Below are positions 1-6,561 of a DNA stretch of 14,034 nucleotides, in pieces. The stretch is from Nitrospirota bacterium. GTDB taxonomy: Bacteria; Nitrospirota; Thermodesulfovibrionia; Thermodesulfovibrionales; Magnetobacteriaceae. The first letter of the stretch is position 1. Each line of letters starts with the position of its first letter. Position numbers and translations under genes: made by a program. The stretch lies in the NCBI GenBank assembly GCA_015233265.1, contig JADFXZ010000049.1:1-14034 (forward strand), given 5' to 3'. The notes beneath the pieces were generated by a model. The model was not told the DNA's origin. It saw only the letters and a list, made by a program, of their open reading frames with translations, and did not search any database.

Positions 1-1
1 A

Positions 2-1624
2 ACGAACCCCATATTGCTGCTTAATGAGCTGCGCGGGATGGGAAGCTGCATGGTGGTAGCCCAAGTTGATGCTATTACACGCCTCGAGGAGTTCAATCCC
101 GAGTTCTGTGTTACGTACTGGGACATAATTCTGACGACCACGCAAAGCAGCAACGCCATTAAGGACGTATTTATATTCGTTGACGATATGTGTGACTTGC
201 ACGTAGAGGTCGTTGACGAGGAAGGGGAGTACGACGAGACCGAAGGCTATATGAAGCTCGGCGAGATATTAGCCGCACGCGGCGATGTAAAGATAGACGA
301 GTTAAAGAAGTTGTTGACCAAGCAGAAGAAAGTTGGAGAGATACTGATTGACGCGGGCATTGTAGACAGTGGGCACATAGCCTCAGCCCTTGCCGAACAG
401 CAGCATATAAAGGAAGTCAGGGAGCAGCGGCAGAAGACAGCTGACCCGGCGGCAAGCATAAGAGTGCCGTCAGATAAACTCGATAAGCTTGTTGATCTAG
501 TTGGAGAGCTGGTAACAGTGCAGGCCAGACTAAGCCAGACGGCAGTTGTACATGGTGAGGCAGTACTGACATCGATAGCCGAAGAGGTGGAGCGTCTTAC
601 GTGGGAACTAAGAGACAGCACGATGAGTATCAGGATGCTTCCAATAGGCTCGACATTCAGCAAATTTAAGAGATTGGTGCGCGATCTTTCAATCGATTTA
701 GGCAAAGAGATTCAGATGACTACCGACGGTGCGGAGACCGAACTGGACAAGACGGTTATAGAGAAGCTAAACGACCCGCTCGTACACATAATAAGAAACA
801 GCATAGACCACGGCATAGAAAAGCCCGACGTAAGAGAGGCGGCGGGGAAACCCAAAATGGGCACGGTGCATTTGTCGGCGGGGCATTCAGGGGCAAACGT
901 ACTGATAAAAATAGAGGACGACGGGGCGGGTCTGGACAAAGAGAGGATATTAAAAAAGGCCATAGACAACGGCCTCGTAGCCCCAGATGCTGAATTGTCA
1001 GAAAAAGAGATATTTGGGATGATATTTGCGCCAGGCTTTTCAACCGCCGCGAAGATTACAAATGTCTCGGGGCGCGGCGTAGGTATGGATGTCGTAAAGA
1101 AGAACATCGACGCACTGCGCGGCTTAGTCGAGGTAAAAAGCAAGAAAGGCTTAGGGTCGACCATCACACTGAGACTTCCCCTGACACTTGCCATAATAGA
1201 CGGCTTGCTTGTTAAGATAGCCGATGAGGTTTTTGTTATCCCACTGGCGGTTGTCGAAGAATGCGTGGAGCTGACAAGGAAAGACATCGACAGGACACAC
1301 GGCAGGCATGTATCAAATGTACGCGGCATACTGATACCGTATATTAGATTGAGGGAACACTTTTTGATAGAGGCTGCCGAGCCTGAGATGGAGCAGATAG
1401 TGATAACCGAAGTCGATGACAAGAAGGTAGGTTTTGTCGTTGATTATGTTATTGGAGAGCATCAGACGGTGATAAAGAGCCTGGGCCGCGTATTTAAAGA
1501 CATACCGGGGATTTCCGGGGCGACAATCTTGGGTGATGGCACGGTGGCCCTTATTATCGATGTCCCAACACTGGTACGCTCTGTGGAAAAACATGAGCCA
1601 GCGTTGGCAGATGCCGCGGTATAA
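2..1624 (+). CDS. cheA: Chemotaxis histidine kinase CheA (5' partial)
   Basis: CheA autophosphorylates under control of chemoreceptors and passes phosphate to CheY and CheB. The frame is open to the left edge, so the N-terminal HPt (P1) domain with its phospho-histidine lies outside. Residue numbers count from the TTG at base 14. Residues 1-75 look like a P2-type or linker domain. Residues 81-129 hold two 24-residue LGEIL-type motifs (see findings). About 149-205 is the P3 dimerisation helix pair, starting IRVPSDKLDKLVDLVGELV. The P4 ATPase has an N box (HIIRNSIDHGIE, 258-269), G1 (EDDGAGL, about 301-307), an F box (IFAPGFST, about 337) and G2 (GRGVGMD, about 353). From about 390 to 520 is the CheW-like P5 domain. 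All ATP-binding boxes look intact. It heads the visible operon and is followed by cheW after 28 nt. Confidence 0.96.
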   Translation, partial: TNPILLLNELRGMGSCMVVAQVDAITRLEEFNPEFCVTYWDIILTTTQSSNAIKDVFIFVDDMCDLHVEVVDEEGEYDETEGYMKLGEILAARGDVKIDELKKLLTKQKKVGEILIDAGIVDSGHIASALAEQQHIKEVREQRQKTADPAASIRVPSDKLDKLVDLVGELVTVQARLSQTAVVHGEAVLTSIAEEVERLTWELRDSTMSIRMLPIGSTFSKFKRLVRDLSIDLGKEIQMTTDGAETELDKTVIEKLNDPLVHIIRNSIDHGIEKPDVREAAGKPKMGTVHLSAGHSGANVLIKIEDDGAGLDKERILKKAIDNGLVAPDAELSEKEIFGMIFAPGFSTAAKITNVSGRGVGMDVVKKNIDALRGLVEVKSKKGLGSTITLRLPLTLAIIDGLLVKIADEVFVIPLAVVEECVELTRKDIDRTHGRHVSNVRGILIPYIRLREHFLIEAAEPEMEQIVITEVDDKKVGFVVDYVIGEHQTVIKSLGRVFKDIPGISGATILGDGTVALIIDVPTLVRSVEKHEPALADAAV

Positions 1625-1652
1625 AACATAAACAATTGGGAGGTATCTGAAG

Positions 1653-2141
1653 ATGGCAGCAGCGACAGCCGAAGCAACTCAGTATTTGACATTTAAACTG
1701 GAAGAAGAGGTGTTTGCCCTGGATATATCGAAAGTAAGAGAGGTCTTGGAGTTCAGTACCGTGACAAAGGTACCGCGGACGCCGGAGTTTATGCGCGGGG
1801 TGATAAATCTCAGGGGGAGCGTTGTACCGGTGGTTGACCTGAGGCTGAAATTCGGGATGACCCGTACTGAAAAGACCGTAAATACCTGCGTAATAATAGT
1901 AGAAGTGTCGTTTGAACAAGAGTCGATGGTGCTGGGAGCGCTTGCCGATTCGGTGCAGGAGGTCATAGAGCTTGAGCCTGAGAAGATAGAGCCTGCCCCT
2001 GCCATAGGAATGCAGCTCAGAACGGACTTTATAAAGGGCATGGGCAAACGTGACGAGGAGTTCATAATTATTCTGGATATAGACAAGATATTTACTGCGG
2101 AAGAGCTGGCCTTTGCTCAGGAAGCGTCTCAGGCGGCATGA
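1653..2141 (+). CDS. cheW: Chemotaxis coupling protein CheW
   Basis: CheW is the cytoplasmic adaptor that joins chemoreceptors to the CheA P5 domain in the signalling array. The 162-residue product is almost entirely one CheW (SH3-like double barrel) domain, from YLTFKLEEEVFALDISKVREV near residue 11 onwards. The hallmark segment FMRGVINLRGSVVPVVDLR (about residues 49-67) and the later KGMGKRDEEFIIILDIDKIF strand pair match the family. Length is normal for CheW. The start is fixed by GGGAGG at 1638-1643, 9 nt before the ATG. The stop lies one base before the start chosen for cheR, so the two are probably coupled in translation. Confidence 0.96.
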   Translation: MAAATAEATQYLTFKLEEEVFALDISKVREVLEFSTVTKVPRTPEFMRGVINLRGSVVPVVDLRLKFGMTRTEKTVNTCVIIVEVSFEQESMVLGALADSVQEVIELEPEKIEPAPAIGMQLRTDFIKGMGKRDEEFIIILDIDKIFTAEELAFAQEASQAA

Positions 2142-2142
2142 G

Positions 2143-3018
2143 ATGGCGGCTGAATACGATGACGTAAGGCGCGAAACAGCAGTTTTGTCAGATAAGGTGT
2201 TTCGCCGCCTGAGTGAATTTGTGCAAAACGAAGTCGGTATAAAAATGCCCCCCGCGAAAAAGACGATGCTTGAGGCGCGCCTGCAGCGGAGGCTTCGTAA
2301 GCTCGGCATCGCCTCATTTGAACAGTACAGTGATTTCGTCTTTAGCCCAAATGGCGCGGAAAGTGAATTAGTTCACATGATAGACGCTGTCACTACAAAT
2401 AAGACAGATTTTTTTCGAGAACCCAATCACTTTGATTACCTGACCAAACATGCCCTTCCAACGCTTGCCGATACAATCGGGGCCGGGATAATGCGTCCGT
2501 TGATGCTCTGGAGCGCAGGGTGTTCCACCGGAGAAGAGCCATACACACTGACGATGGTACTAAGCGAATATGGAGAGAGGGCAGGGGGCGGGCGGTTTAG
2601 CTTTTCAATCATAGCAACGGACATCTCCACAAAAGTCCTGGATGCGGCAAAAGCGGCTATTTACGATGCTGAGAAGATAGAGCCAGTGCCGATGCCGTTA
2701 AGAAAAAAATATCTGCTCAAGGGCAAAGATCCCTCAAAGCAGCTTGTTCGCATCGTACCGGAGCTGCGGCGCTGTGTAAGATTTCGCAGACTGAATTTCA
2801 TGGATGACGACTTTGGCTTTAGAGAGACAATGGACATCGTGTTTTGCAGGAATGTGGTTATATATTTCGATAAACAAACGCAGGAGCGGCTTTTGACAAA
2901 GTTCGCAAGGTATTTAAATCCTGGAGGGTTTCTGTTCATGGGGCATTCGGAGACAATTGGGGGATTAAATGTCCCATTTGCTCAGGTAGCGCCGACCATA
3001 TACAGAGTCAAAAAATGA
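2143..3018 (+). CDS. cheR: Chemoreceptor glutamate methyltransferase CheR
   Basis: CheR uses S-adenosylmethionine to methylate glutamates on chemoreceptors, the adaptation step opposed by CheB. The N-terminal helical CheR domain covers about residues 15-85, with basic helix LEARLQRRLRKLG. The SAM-binding Rossmann domain follows: the glycine-rich loop SAGCSTGEEPYTL, the acidic ATDIS strand end, and DIVFCRNVVIYFD, the typical CheR motif with its NVxIYFD signature. The C-terminus (GGFLFMGHSETI) also fits. I start at the ATG at 2143 (291 aa). The frame extends to a TTG at 2113 inside cheW, but those extra residues do not resemble CheR. There is only a weak AGGCGG upstream, so coupling to cheW is likely. 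The stop overlaps the cheD start as ATGA. Confidence 0.95.
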   Translation: MAAEYDDVRRETAVLSDKVFRRLSEFVQNEVGIKMPPAKKTMLEARLQRRLRKLGIASFEQYSDFVFSPNGAESELVHMIDAVTTNKTDFFREPNHFDYLTKHALPTLADTIGAGIMRPLMLWSAGCSTGEEPYTLTMVLSEYGERAGGGRFSFSIIATDISTKVLDAAKAAIYDAEKIEPVPMPLRKKYLLKGKDPSKQLVRIVPELRRCVRFRRLNFMDDDFGFRETMDIVFCRNVVIYFDKQTQERLLTKFARYLNPGGFLFMGHSETIGGLNVPFAQVAPTIYRVKK

Positions 3019-3527
3019 AATTTAAGGATATGGGACTGCCGCTGGTGTTTCTGAAGCCAGGCGAGGTGTATGTAACAGAGAAGCCAGCGCTGGTTAAGAC
3101 AGTGCTGGGGTCTTGCGTGTCTGTGACGATGTTTGACTCTGCGCGGTGTGTTGGCGCCATGTGCCATGGGATGCTTCCGGATTGCGGTGGCAAGGGATGC
3201 GGTGACTGTCCCGAAAAACTAAAATATGTCACATGCTCAGTTAAATATATACTCGATAAGATACAGGTAAAAGGTGCAGACGCTGGCAGACTTCAGGTAA
3301 AACTCTTTGGCGGCGGCGAAGTCCTCTCATCCAGAGCTAATGACTGGAAGGCATCGGTGGGAAGGCAAAACATTGAAGCCGCTCTAAGCATTCTTGAGGA
3401 TCTTGGACTAAGGCCGTTGACTTCCGACCTTGGCGGCGACAGAGGGCGCAAGATTTTTTTTAATACACAGACTGGCGAGGTCTTACTGAAAAAATTAAGG
3501 AAAACCGCGGTTGAAAGTGTTTATTAA
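3015..3527 (+). CDS. cheD: Chemoreceptor glutamine deamidase CheD
   Basis: CheD hydrolyses receptor glutamines to glutamates and in some bacteria binds CheC or CheY-P. The 170-residue protein carries the cysteine-hydrolase signature LGSCVSVTMFD with nucleophile C34. The candidate base is H51 in MCHGMLP, 17 residues later, the same spacing as C27/H44 in the Thermotoga protein (from memory). The GGGEV segment and the C-terminal DLGGDRGRKIFFNTQTGEV block are characteristic. Unlike the shortest family members it has a cysteine-rich loop just after H51 (C57, C62, C65, C74). No Shine-Dalgarno is evident. The ATG overlaps the cheR TGA by 4 nt, which implies translational coupling. Confidence 0.94.
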   Translation: MKFKDMGLPLVFLKPGEVYVTEKPALVKTVLGSCVSVTMFDSARCVGAMCHGMLPDCGGKGCGDCPEKLKYVTCSVKYILDKIQVKGADAGRLQVKLFGGGEVLSSRANDWKASVGRQNIEAALSILEDLGLRPLTSDLGGDRGRKIFFNTQTGEVLLKKLRKTAVESVY

Positions 3528-3544
3528 CCTCATAAATATTATTA

Positions 3545-3556
3545 TTATTTAAATAA
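3545..3556. promoter_or_regulatory. AT-rich 12-bp palindrome upstream of cheB
   Basis: TTATTTAAATAA is a perfect palindrome in the 47-nt gap between cheD and cheB. It is flanked by CCTC upstream (3529-3532) and GAGG downstream, which could extend an imperfect hairpin. This is the only clear gap between genes of the che operon except cheA-cheW. It could be a protein site, a processing site, or simply AT-rich spacer; no function can be assigned. Confidence 0.25.
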
Positions 3557-3574
3557 CGAGGTAAAAGGTGGCAT

Positions 3575-4648
3575 ATGAATAGAGTAAAGGTACTCATAGT
3601 AGATGACTCAGCAATTGTGCGCCAGACAATGTCGGATATATTGTCTTCTGACCCACAGATACAGGTAATAGGGACGGCGGGAGACCCGTTTGCCGCGGCA
3701 AAGAAGATACAGGAGGAGCTTCCGGATGTCATCACGCTGGATGTGGAGATGCCGCGCATGGACGGCCTGACATTCTTAAAGAAGTTGATGAGCCAACATC
3801 CGATACCTGTGGTGATGTGTTCGTCCTTGACGCAGAGTGGTTCTGAGACAGCTCTAAAGGCGATGGACCTCGGAGCTGTTGAGATAATAACCAAGCCGCG
3901 CATGGGTACGAAGCAATTCCTTGAGGAGTCAAAGATGGTAATCTGTGACGCTGTCAAGGCGGCGGCGTCATCGAGGCCCCGGCGCATATCGGCTGTGAGG
4001 ACAGAGAAGATGGTTGCCCCTAAGCTCACGGCGGACGCGGTACTTGAGAAACCGACATCGAAGGCGATGATTCAAACAACAGAAAAGGTGGTAATTGTAG
4101 GGGCGTCAACGGGTGGGACAGAGGCATTGAAGGTATTTCTTGAGGAATTTCCCACAAACTGTCCTGGTATAGTTATAGTCCAGCACATGCCTGAGCATTT
4201 TACGGCCGCGTTTGCAAAGAGGCTTGACAGTATTTGCCGAATCTCGATAAAAGAGGCGGCTGACAATGACACTGTTGTCAGAGGTCAGGCCCTTATTGCC
4301 CCTGGCAACAAGCATACGCTGATAAAAAGAAGCGGAGCGCGCTATCACGTAGAGGTAAAAGACGGCCCTCTGGTAAGCAGGCATCGTCCATCTGTAGATG
4401 TGCTGTTTCGTTCAGCGGCAAGATATGTCGGCAAAAACGCCGTAGGCGTAATTATGACCGGCATGGGGGACGACGGGGCTCGCGGGATGAAAGAAATGAA
4501 AGACTCGGGGGCAATCACCATAGCCCAGGACGAGGCGTCGTGCGTAGTCTTTGGAATGCCAAACGAGGCCATCAAGCACGGGGGTGTGGACAAGGTAATG
4601 TCTCTGGATAAAATCACCCGCGAGGTGCTCAGGCTCTGTAATACGTAG
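3575..4648 (+). CDS. cheB: Chemotaxis methylesterase/response regulator CheB
   Basis: CheB removes methyl groups from chemoreceptors when phosphorylated by CheA, giving adaptation feedback. It has the full two-domain layout in 357 aa, a normal length. The receiver domain (about residues 3-120) has acidic pair D10/D11, phospho-acceptor D56 in TLDVEMPRMDG, and the KP dipeptide in IITKPRMG. A linker of about 50 residues precedes the methylesterase domain. Its catalytic triad is visible as S178 in VGASTGG, H204 in VQHMPEHF and D300 in TGMGDDG, in line with S164/H190/D286 of the enterobacterial enzyme. An AGGTGG-type ribosome site precedes the ATG. It is the last che gene in view, and its stop codon lies inside a probable terminator hairpin. 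Confidence 0.97.
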   Translation: MNRVKVLIVDDSAIVRQTMSDILSSDPQIQVIGTAGDPFAAAKKIQEELPDVITLDVEMPRMDGLTFLKKLMSQHPIPVVMCSSLTQSGSETALKAMDLGAVEIITKPRMGTKQFLEESKMVICDAVKAAASSRPRRISAVRTEKMVAPKLTADAVLEKPTSKAMIQTTEKVVIVGASTGGTEALKVFLEEFPTNCPGIVIVQHMPEHFTAAFAKRLDSICRISIKEAADNDTVVRGQALIAPGNKHTLIKRSGARYHVEVKDGPLVSRHRPSVDVLFRSAARYVGKNAVGVIMTGMGDDGARGMKEMKDSGAITIAQDEASCVVFGMPNEAIKHGGVDKVMSLDKITREVLRLCNT

Positions 4649-4663
4649 AGCCGGTTATTTTTT
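4632..4663 (+). terminator. Probable Rho-independent terminator of the che operon
   Basis: GGCTCT (4632-4637) and AGAGCC (4647-4652) form a perfect 6-bp stem, which two G-U pairs could lengthen. Five bases later comes a run of six T (4658-4663). The cheB TAG (4646-4648) lies inside the hairpin. The gap between stem and T run is a little longer than ideal. A -35-like hexamer follows at once, which fits an operon boundary here. Confidence 0.5.
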
Positions 4664-4666
4664 AAC

Positions 4667-4696
4667 TTGACAGAGGGCAGCCAGGAGTGCTAAGTT
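4667..4696 (+). promoter_or_regulatory. Candidate promoter for nuoI-hemerythrin
   Basis: A perfect TTGACA (4667-4672) is followed after 18 nt by TAAGTT (4691-4696), a weak -10 match (3 of 6). If used, transcription would begin within a few bases of the nuoI ATG at 4705, giving a nearly leaderless message. The AGGAG at 4683-4687 is 17 nt from that ATG, too far for a standard ribosome site. The evidence is positional only. Confidence 0.25.
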
Positions 4697-4704
4697 AATC
4701 AGAC

Positions 4705-5355
4705 ATGGAAGACATGGAAATTAAAGATAAAGAATCAGCCGTTGCTGAGCAGCCAGTCCAGGCTGTGGAGCGTTCATACCTGAAGCTAATGACAAAAGCG
4801 GCTCCGGATGGTTGGTTGAAGGGATTTTTAAAGAGGGTATTTTTCGTTGAAATCCTGCAAGGGATGACTCTGACGATGTCCTATATGTTCAAAAAACCTG
4901 TCACAAGGCAATATCCTAAAGAAAAAAGAGAGTCGATGCCTGGATTTAGGGGTATGCACGCCCTTGTCAGAAAGCCGCTTACAGGGAGGGCGCGATGTGT
5001 GGGCTGCGGCCTATGCGCCGCCATATGTCCATCGAAGTGTATAACGATATATACGTCCGAGGGCAAGACCCATGAAAAGGTGGTTGACCGTTATGATATA
5101 GAGATTTTGCGGTGCTTGTTTTGCGGCTTATGTGTTGAGGCGTGTCCGTTTCAGGCCATCGTGCTGACCGGACATTACGAATACTCAGACTCCGCAAGGG
5201 AATCTTTTCTCTTGACAAAAGAACAGCTGATGGACAACTGGGATAAATACATGACCGACGAAAAGGGCAAATTCTATTTCAAGCATTTCTGGGTGCCAAG
5301 GAGGAGCCACTTTGAGACCTCTGACGACCAGGCCGTCTTTAGGGGCAAGCGATGA
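4705..5355 (+). CDS. nuoI: NADH-quinone oxidoreductase subunit I (NuoI-like 2x[4Fe-4S] protein)
   Basis: NuoI carries clusters N6a and N6b, which relay electrons in the peripheral arm of complex I towards the quinone site. Both cluster motifs are complete: CVGCGLCAAICP and CLFCGLCVEACP (CxxCxxCxxxCP). Before them is the typical NuoI N-terminal amphipathic segment (RVFFVEILQGMTLTMSYMF) and the QYPKEKR...FRGMHAL block, which separates true NuoI from generic ferredoxins. At 216 aa it is longer than the roughly 180 aa of well-known NuoI proteins, with a charged N-terminal extension of about 25 residues. No other nuo gene is adjacent, so it is a stand-alone copy here. It may belong to a complex I encoded elsewhere or to a paralogous redox complex. 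The stop overlaps the hemerythrin start (ATGA). Confidence 0.88.
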   Translation: MEDMEIKDKESAVAEQPVQAVERSYLKLMTKAAPDGWLKGFLKRVFFVEILQGMTLTMSYMFKKPVTRQYPKEKRESMPGFRGMHALVRKPLTGRARCVGCGLCAAICPSKCITIYTSEGKTHEKVVDRYDIEILRCLFCGLCVEACPFQAIVLTGHYEYSDSARESFLLTKEQLMDNWDKYMTDEKGKFYFKHFWVPRRSHFETSDDQAVFRGKR

Positions 5356-5750
5356 CATTTCAGTGGACAGAAAACCTGACCGTAGGCGTTGAGCTGATGG
5401 ACGATCAGCACAAGGAGCTGTTTTCACGGGTAAATGCCTTTGCCGAGTCGGTTGCCCAGAACAAAGAGAGCATATTTGTCGAGGAACTGATAAAGAGTCT
5501 CGAAGCCTATTTAGACACCCACCTGACCCTTGAAGAGACATACATGAAGCAGTACGACTATGACGAGGATGACACTGAGGAGCACCTTAAGCAGCACAAG
5601 ACGTTAAGGACGAACATAGAAAGATTAAAATCGGAGTATCTGAAAAAAGGCTCAAGCAAGGACTTAAATCAAAAGATTCAGACACACCTCTGCAACTGGC
5701 TCATAACCCACGTCAGCAAGATAGATAAGAAGCTCGGCGATTATTTATAG
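5352..5750 (+). CDS. Bacteriohemerythrin
   Basis: Hemerythrins bind O2 reversibly at a non-haem di-iron centre inside a four-helix bundle. Bacterial forms are linked to O2 sensing, delivery or storage in microaerobic cells. In this 132-residue single-domain protein all seven expected iron ligands can be read: H20 (DDQHKELF), H57 and E61 (HLTLE), H78 and H82 (HLKQH), H120 and D125 (HVSKID). The N-terminal WTENLTVGVELMDDQH block is typical of the family. There is no signal peptide or membrane segment, so it should be cytoplasmic. The ATG overlaps the nuoI TGA by 4 nt, and AGGGG at 5341-5345 is a good ribosome site. This implies co-expression with the iron-sulfur protein. Confidence 0.95.
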   Translation: MTFQWTENLTVGVELMDDQHKELFSRVNAFAESVAQNKESIFVEELIKSLEAYLDTHLTLEETYMKQYDYDEDDTEEHLKQHKTLRTNIERLKSEYLKKGSSKDLNQKIQTHLCNWLITHVSKIDKKLGDYL

Positions 5751-5827
5751 GCGTGATCGTCAAGCAAACCCCATCTTTACAAGATAAATAGCAGGAGTCA
5801 TAATGAATCGAAACGAGGAGCTTCGTG

Positions 5828-6151
5828 ATGACGCAAGGGAAGCAGGGAGCAGTCTCAAAGGCATGGGGGTATTGTAAGGGATACGTAGAGGTATGACAGG
5901 CAAGTGGGAAAACGCAATCAGAGTGCTGTCGGCAGCATGAGTTAAAGTTAAAAGCATTCGCCTATCGTAAGAGATGGTTTGATAAATATGCAGCCAAGCC
6001 CGTATTTCATCCTGTGAGGATAATTGAGGAGGCGATAGAGAAATCAAGTCCTTCTCTAAACCTGAAGATAGGAACAAGATATTGCATAGAAATCAGGGAC
6101 GGGTTCAACCCTGCCACACTTCAGCTTCTGCTGGAGACATTGGACAGATGA
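5828..6151 (+). pseudogene. IS66 TnpA (OrfA) pseudogene with one in-frame stop
   Basis: OrfA is the small IS66 accessory protein. The frame begins with ATG at 5828, 7 nt after a strong GAGGAG (5815-5820), and runs 107 codons to TGA at 6149-6151. A single internal TGA at 5894-5896 stands where relatives usually have Trp just before QASGKTQ, so a TGG to TGA change is likely. After it, SECCRQHELKLKAFAYRKRWF matches the helix-turn-helix-like SEFCRQHGL...FYYWKRKF pattern, with Trp or aromatic positions altered. The end, YCIEIRDGFNPATLQLLLETL, is the typical OrfA C-terminus. The family match is from memory of conserved motifs. Confidence 0.72.
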
Positions 6152-6222
6152 TATATCAGGGGGCGTCGAATATTCGAGTGTATCTGGCTGGGGGCAGTTA
6201 TGTGCATGTGAAAGCCATCTAA
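6148..6222 (+). pseudogene. IS66 TnpB (OrfB) N-terminal remnant
   Basis: An ATG at 6148 overlaps the tnpA TGA and opens a 24-codon frame reading MIYQGASNIRVYLAGGSYVH, then VKAI and a stop. This resembles the start of IS66 OrfB proteins, where a short leader is followed by xxRVYLAxGxTDMRKxIxGL. The conserved DMRK stretch is eroded (YVHVKAI) and the remaining 90 or so residues of OrfB are absent. The context (overlap with tnpA) is stronger evidence than the short match itself. Confidence 0.55.
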
Positions 6223-6224
6223 GC

Positions 6225-6311
6225 CACATAGGACAAGAGGTATCTGAGAAGCTGGACATAGTACCGGCAAAGATGCATGTAATCCGGCATGGGTTTTCTA
6301 TCAGGGTATAA
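6225..6311 (+). pseudogene. IS66 TnpC transposase fragment
   Basis: The frame from 6225 reads HIGQEVSEKLDIVPAKMHVI then RH, which closely follows the IS66 transposase segment IGEEVSEQLDxxPAKxxVIRH found before the zinc-finger-like cysteines. The match stops after RH; the cysteine region, the DDE catalytic domain and the C-terminus are not recognisable. A faint ITASAEATLCLLSG stretch near 6370-6412 in another frame could be a further relic but is too weak to call. This piece directly follows the OrfB remnant, so an internal deletion has removed most of OrfB and the N-terminus of OrfC. Confidence 0.68.
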
Positions 6312-6561
6312 TCCTATAAAAAGCAGTGGAAAACAGCGAATACTGGCTTATATCCTTATTTTACGAAGGATTACGGCATCTGCGGAAGCAACACTTTGCC
6401 TACTTTCAGGTGAGTGCTTTTAATCGAAAAAGCCTGATGATACCTCAGTTTATCAGAGTGAACTGCTTTTTCTATAATTATAAATCCCTGCAGCCGCAAT
6501 ATGTCGACAGAGGTGTACTAGGTAAATCAACTGGTGTAGTTATTTAGACGCTTACGTTGTT

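Larger units (their letters stand above)
5815..6555 (+). mobile_element. Decayed IS66-family insertion sequence remnant
   Basis: This covers most of the 811-bp stretch without an intact gene between the hemerythrin and the TPR gene. Three consecutive pieces resemble IS66 OrfA, OrfB and OrfC in the correct order and strand, including the ATGA overlap of OrfA and OrfB common in this family. The right end is proposed at 6555, where the minus strand reads GTAAGCGTCT inwards; GTAAGCG-type termini are frequent in IS66 elements (recalled). No matching left inverted repeat and no 8-bp target duplication could be found, so the left boundary is set at the tnpA ribosome site. From 6312 to 6545 only stop-rich sequence is seen. 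Most of OrfB and OrfC is missing, so the element cannot move by itself. Confidence 0.7.

Noticed and set aside
712..1422. Long minus-strand frame (236 codons) opposite cheA
   Set aside because: Its translation is low in complexity and rich in Ser and Pro, and it lies opposite conserved CheA ATPase motifs; it is a shadow frame.
2113..2142. CheR start at TTG 2113
   Set aside because: The extra residues are the end of cheW read in another frame; the ATG at 2143 just after the cheW stop is a better start.
5751..5775. GTCAAGC at 5759 as the left inverted repeat of the IS66 relic, with flanking 8-bp target duplication
   Set aside because: Similarity to the right end stops after about seven bases, and the flanking octamers (GCGTGATC and GTTGTTTC) do not match.
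6370..6412. ITASAEATLCLLSG as a further TnpC fragment
   Set aside because: It vaguely recalls the IS66 transposase IAS...LL...K segment, but it is short, in a different frame and without conserved residues.
6326..6547. 73-residue + strand open frame after the IS66 fragments
   Set aside because: It has no ribosome site and no recognisable family, and it lies within the decayed IS66 region; chance frame.
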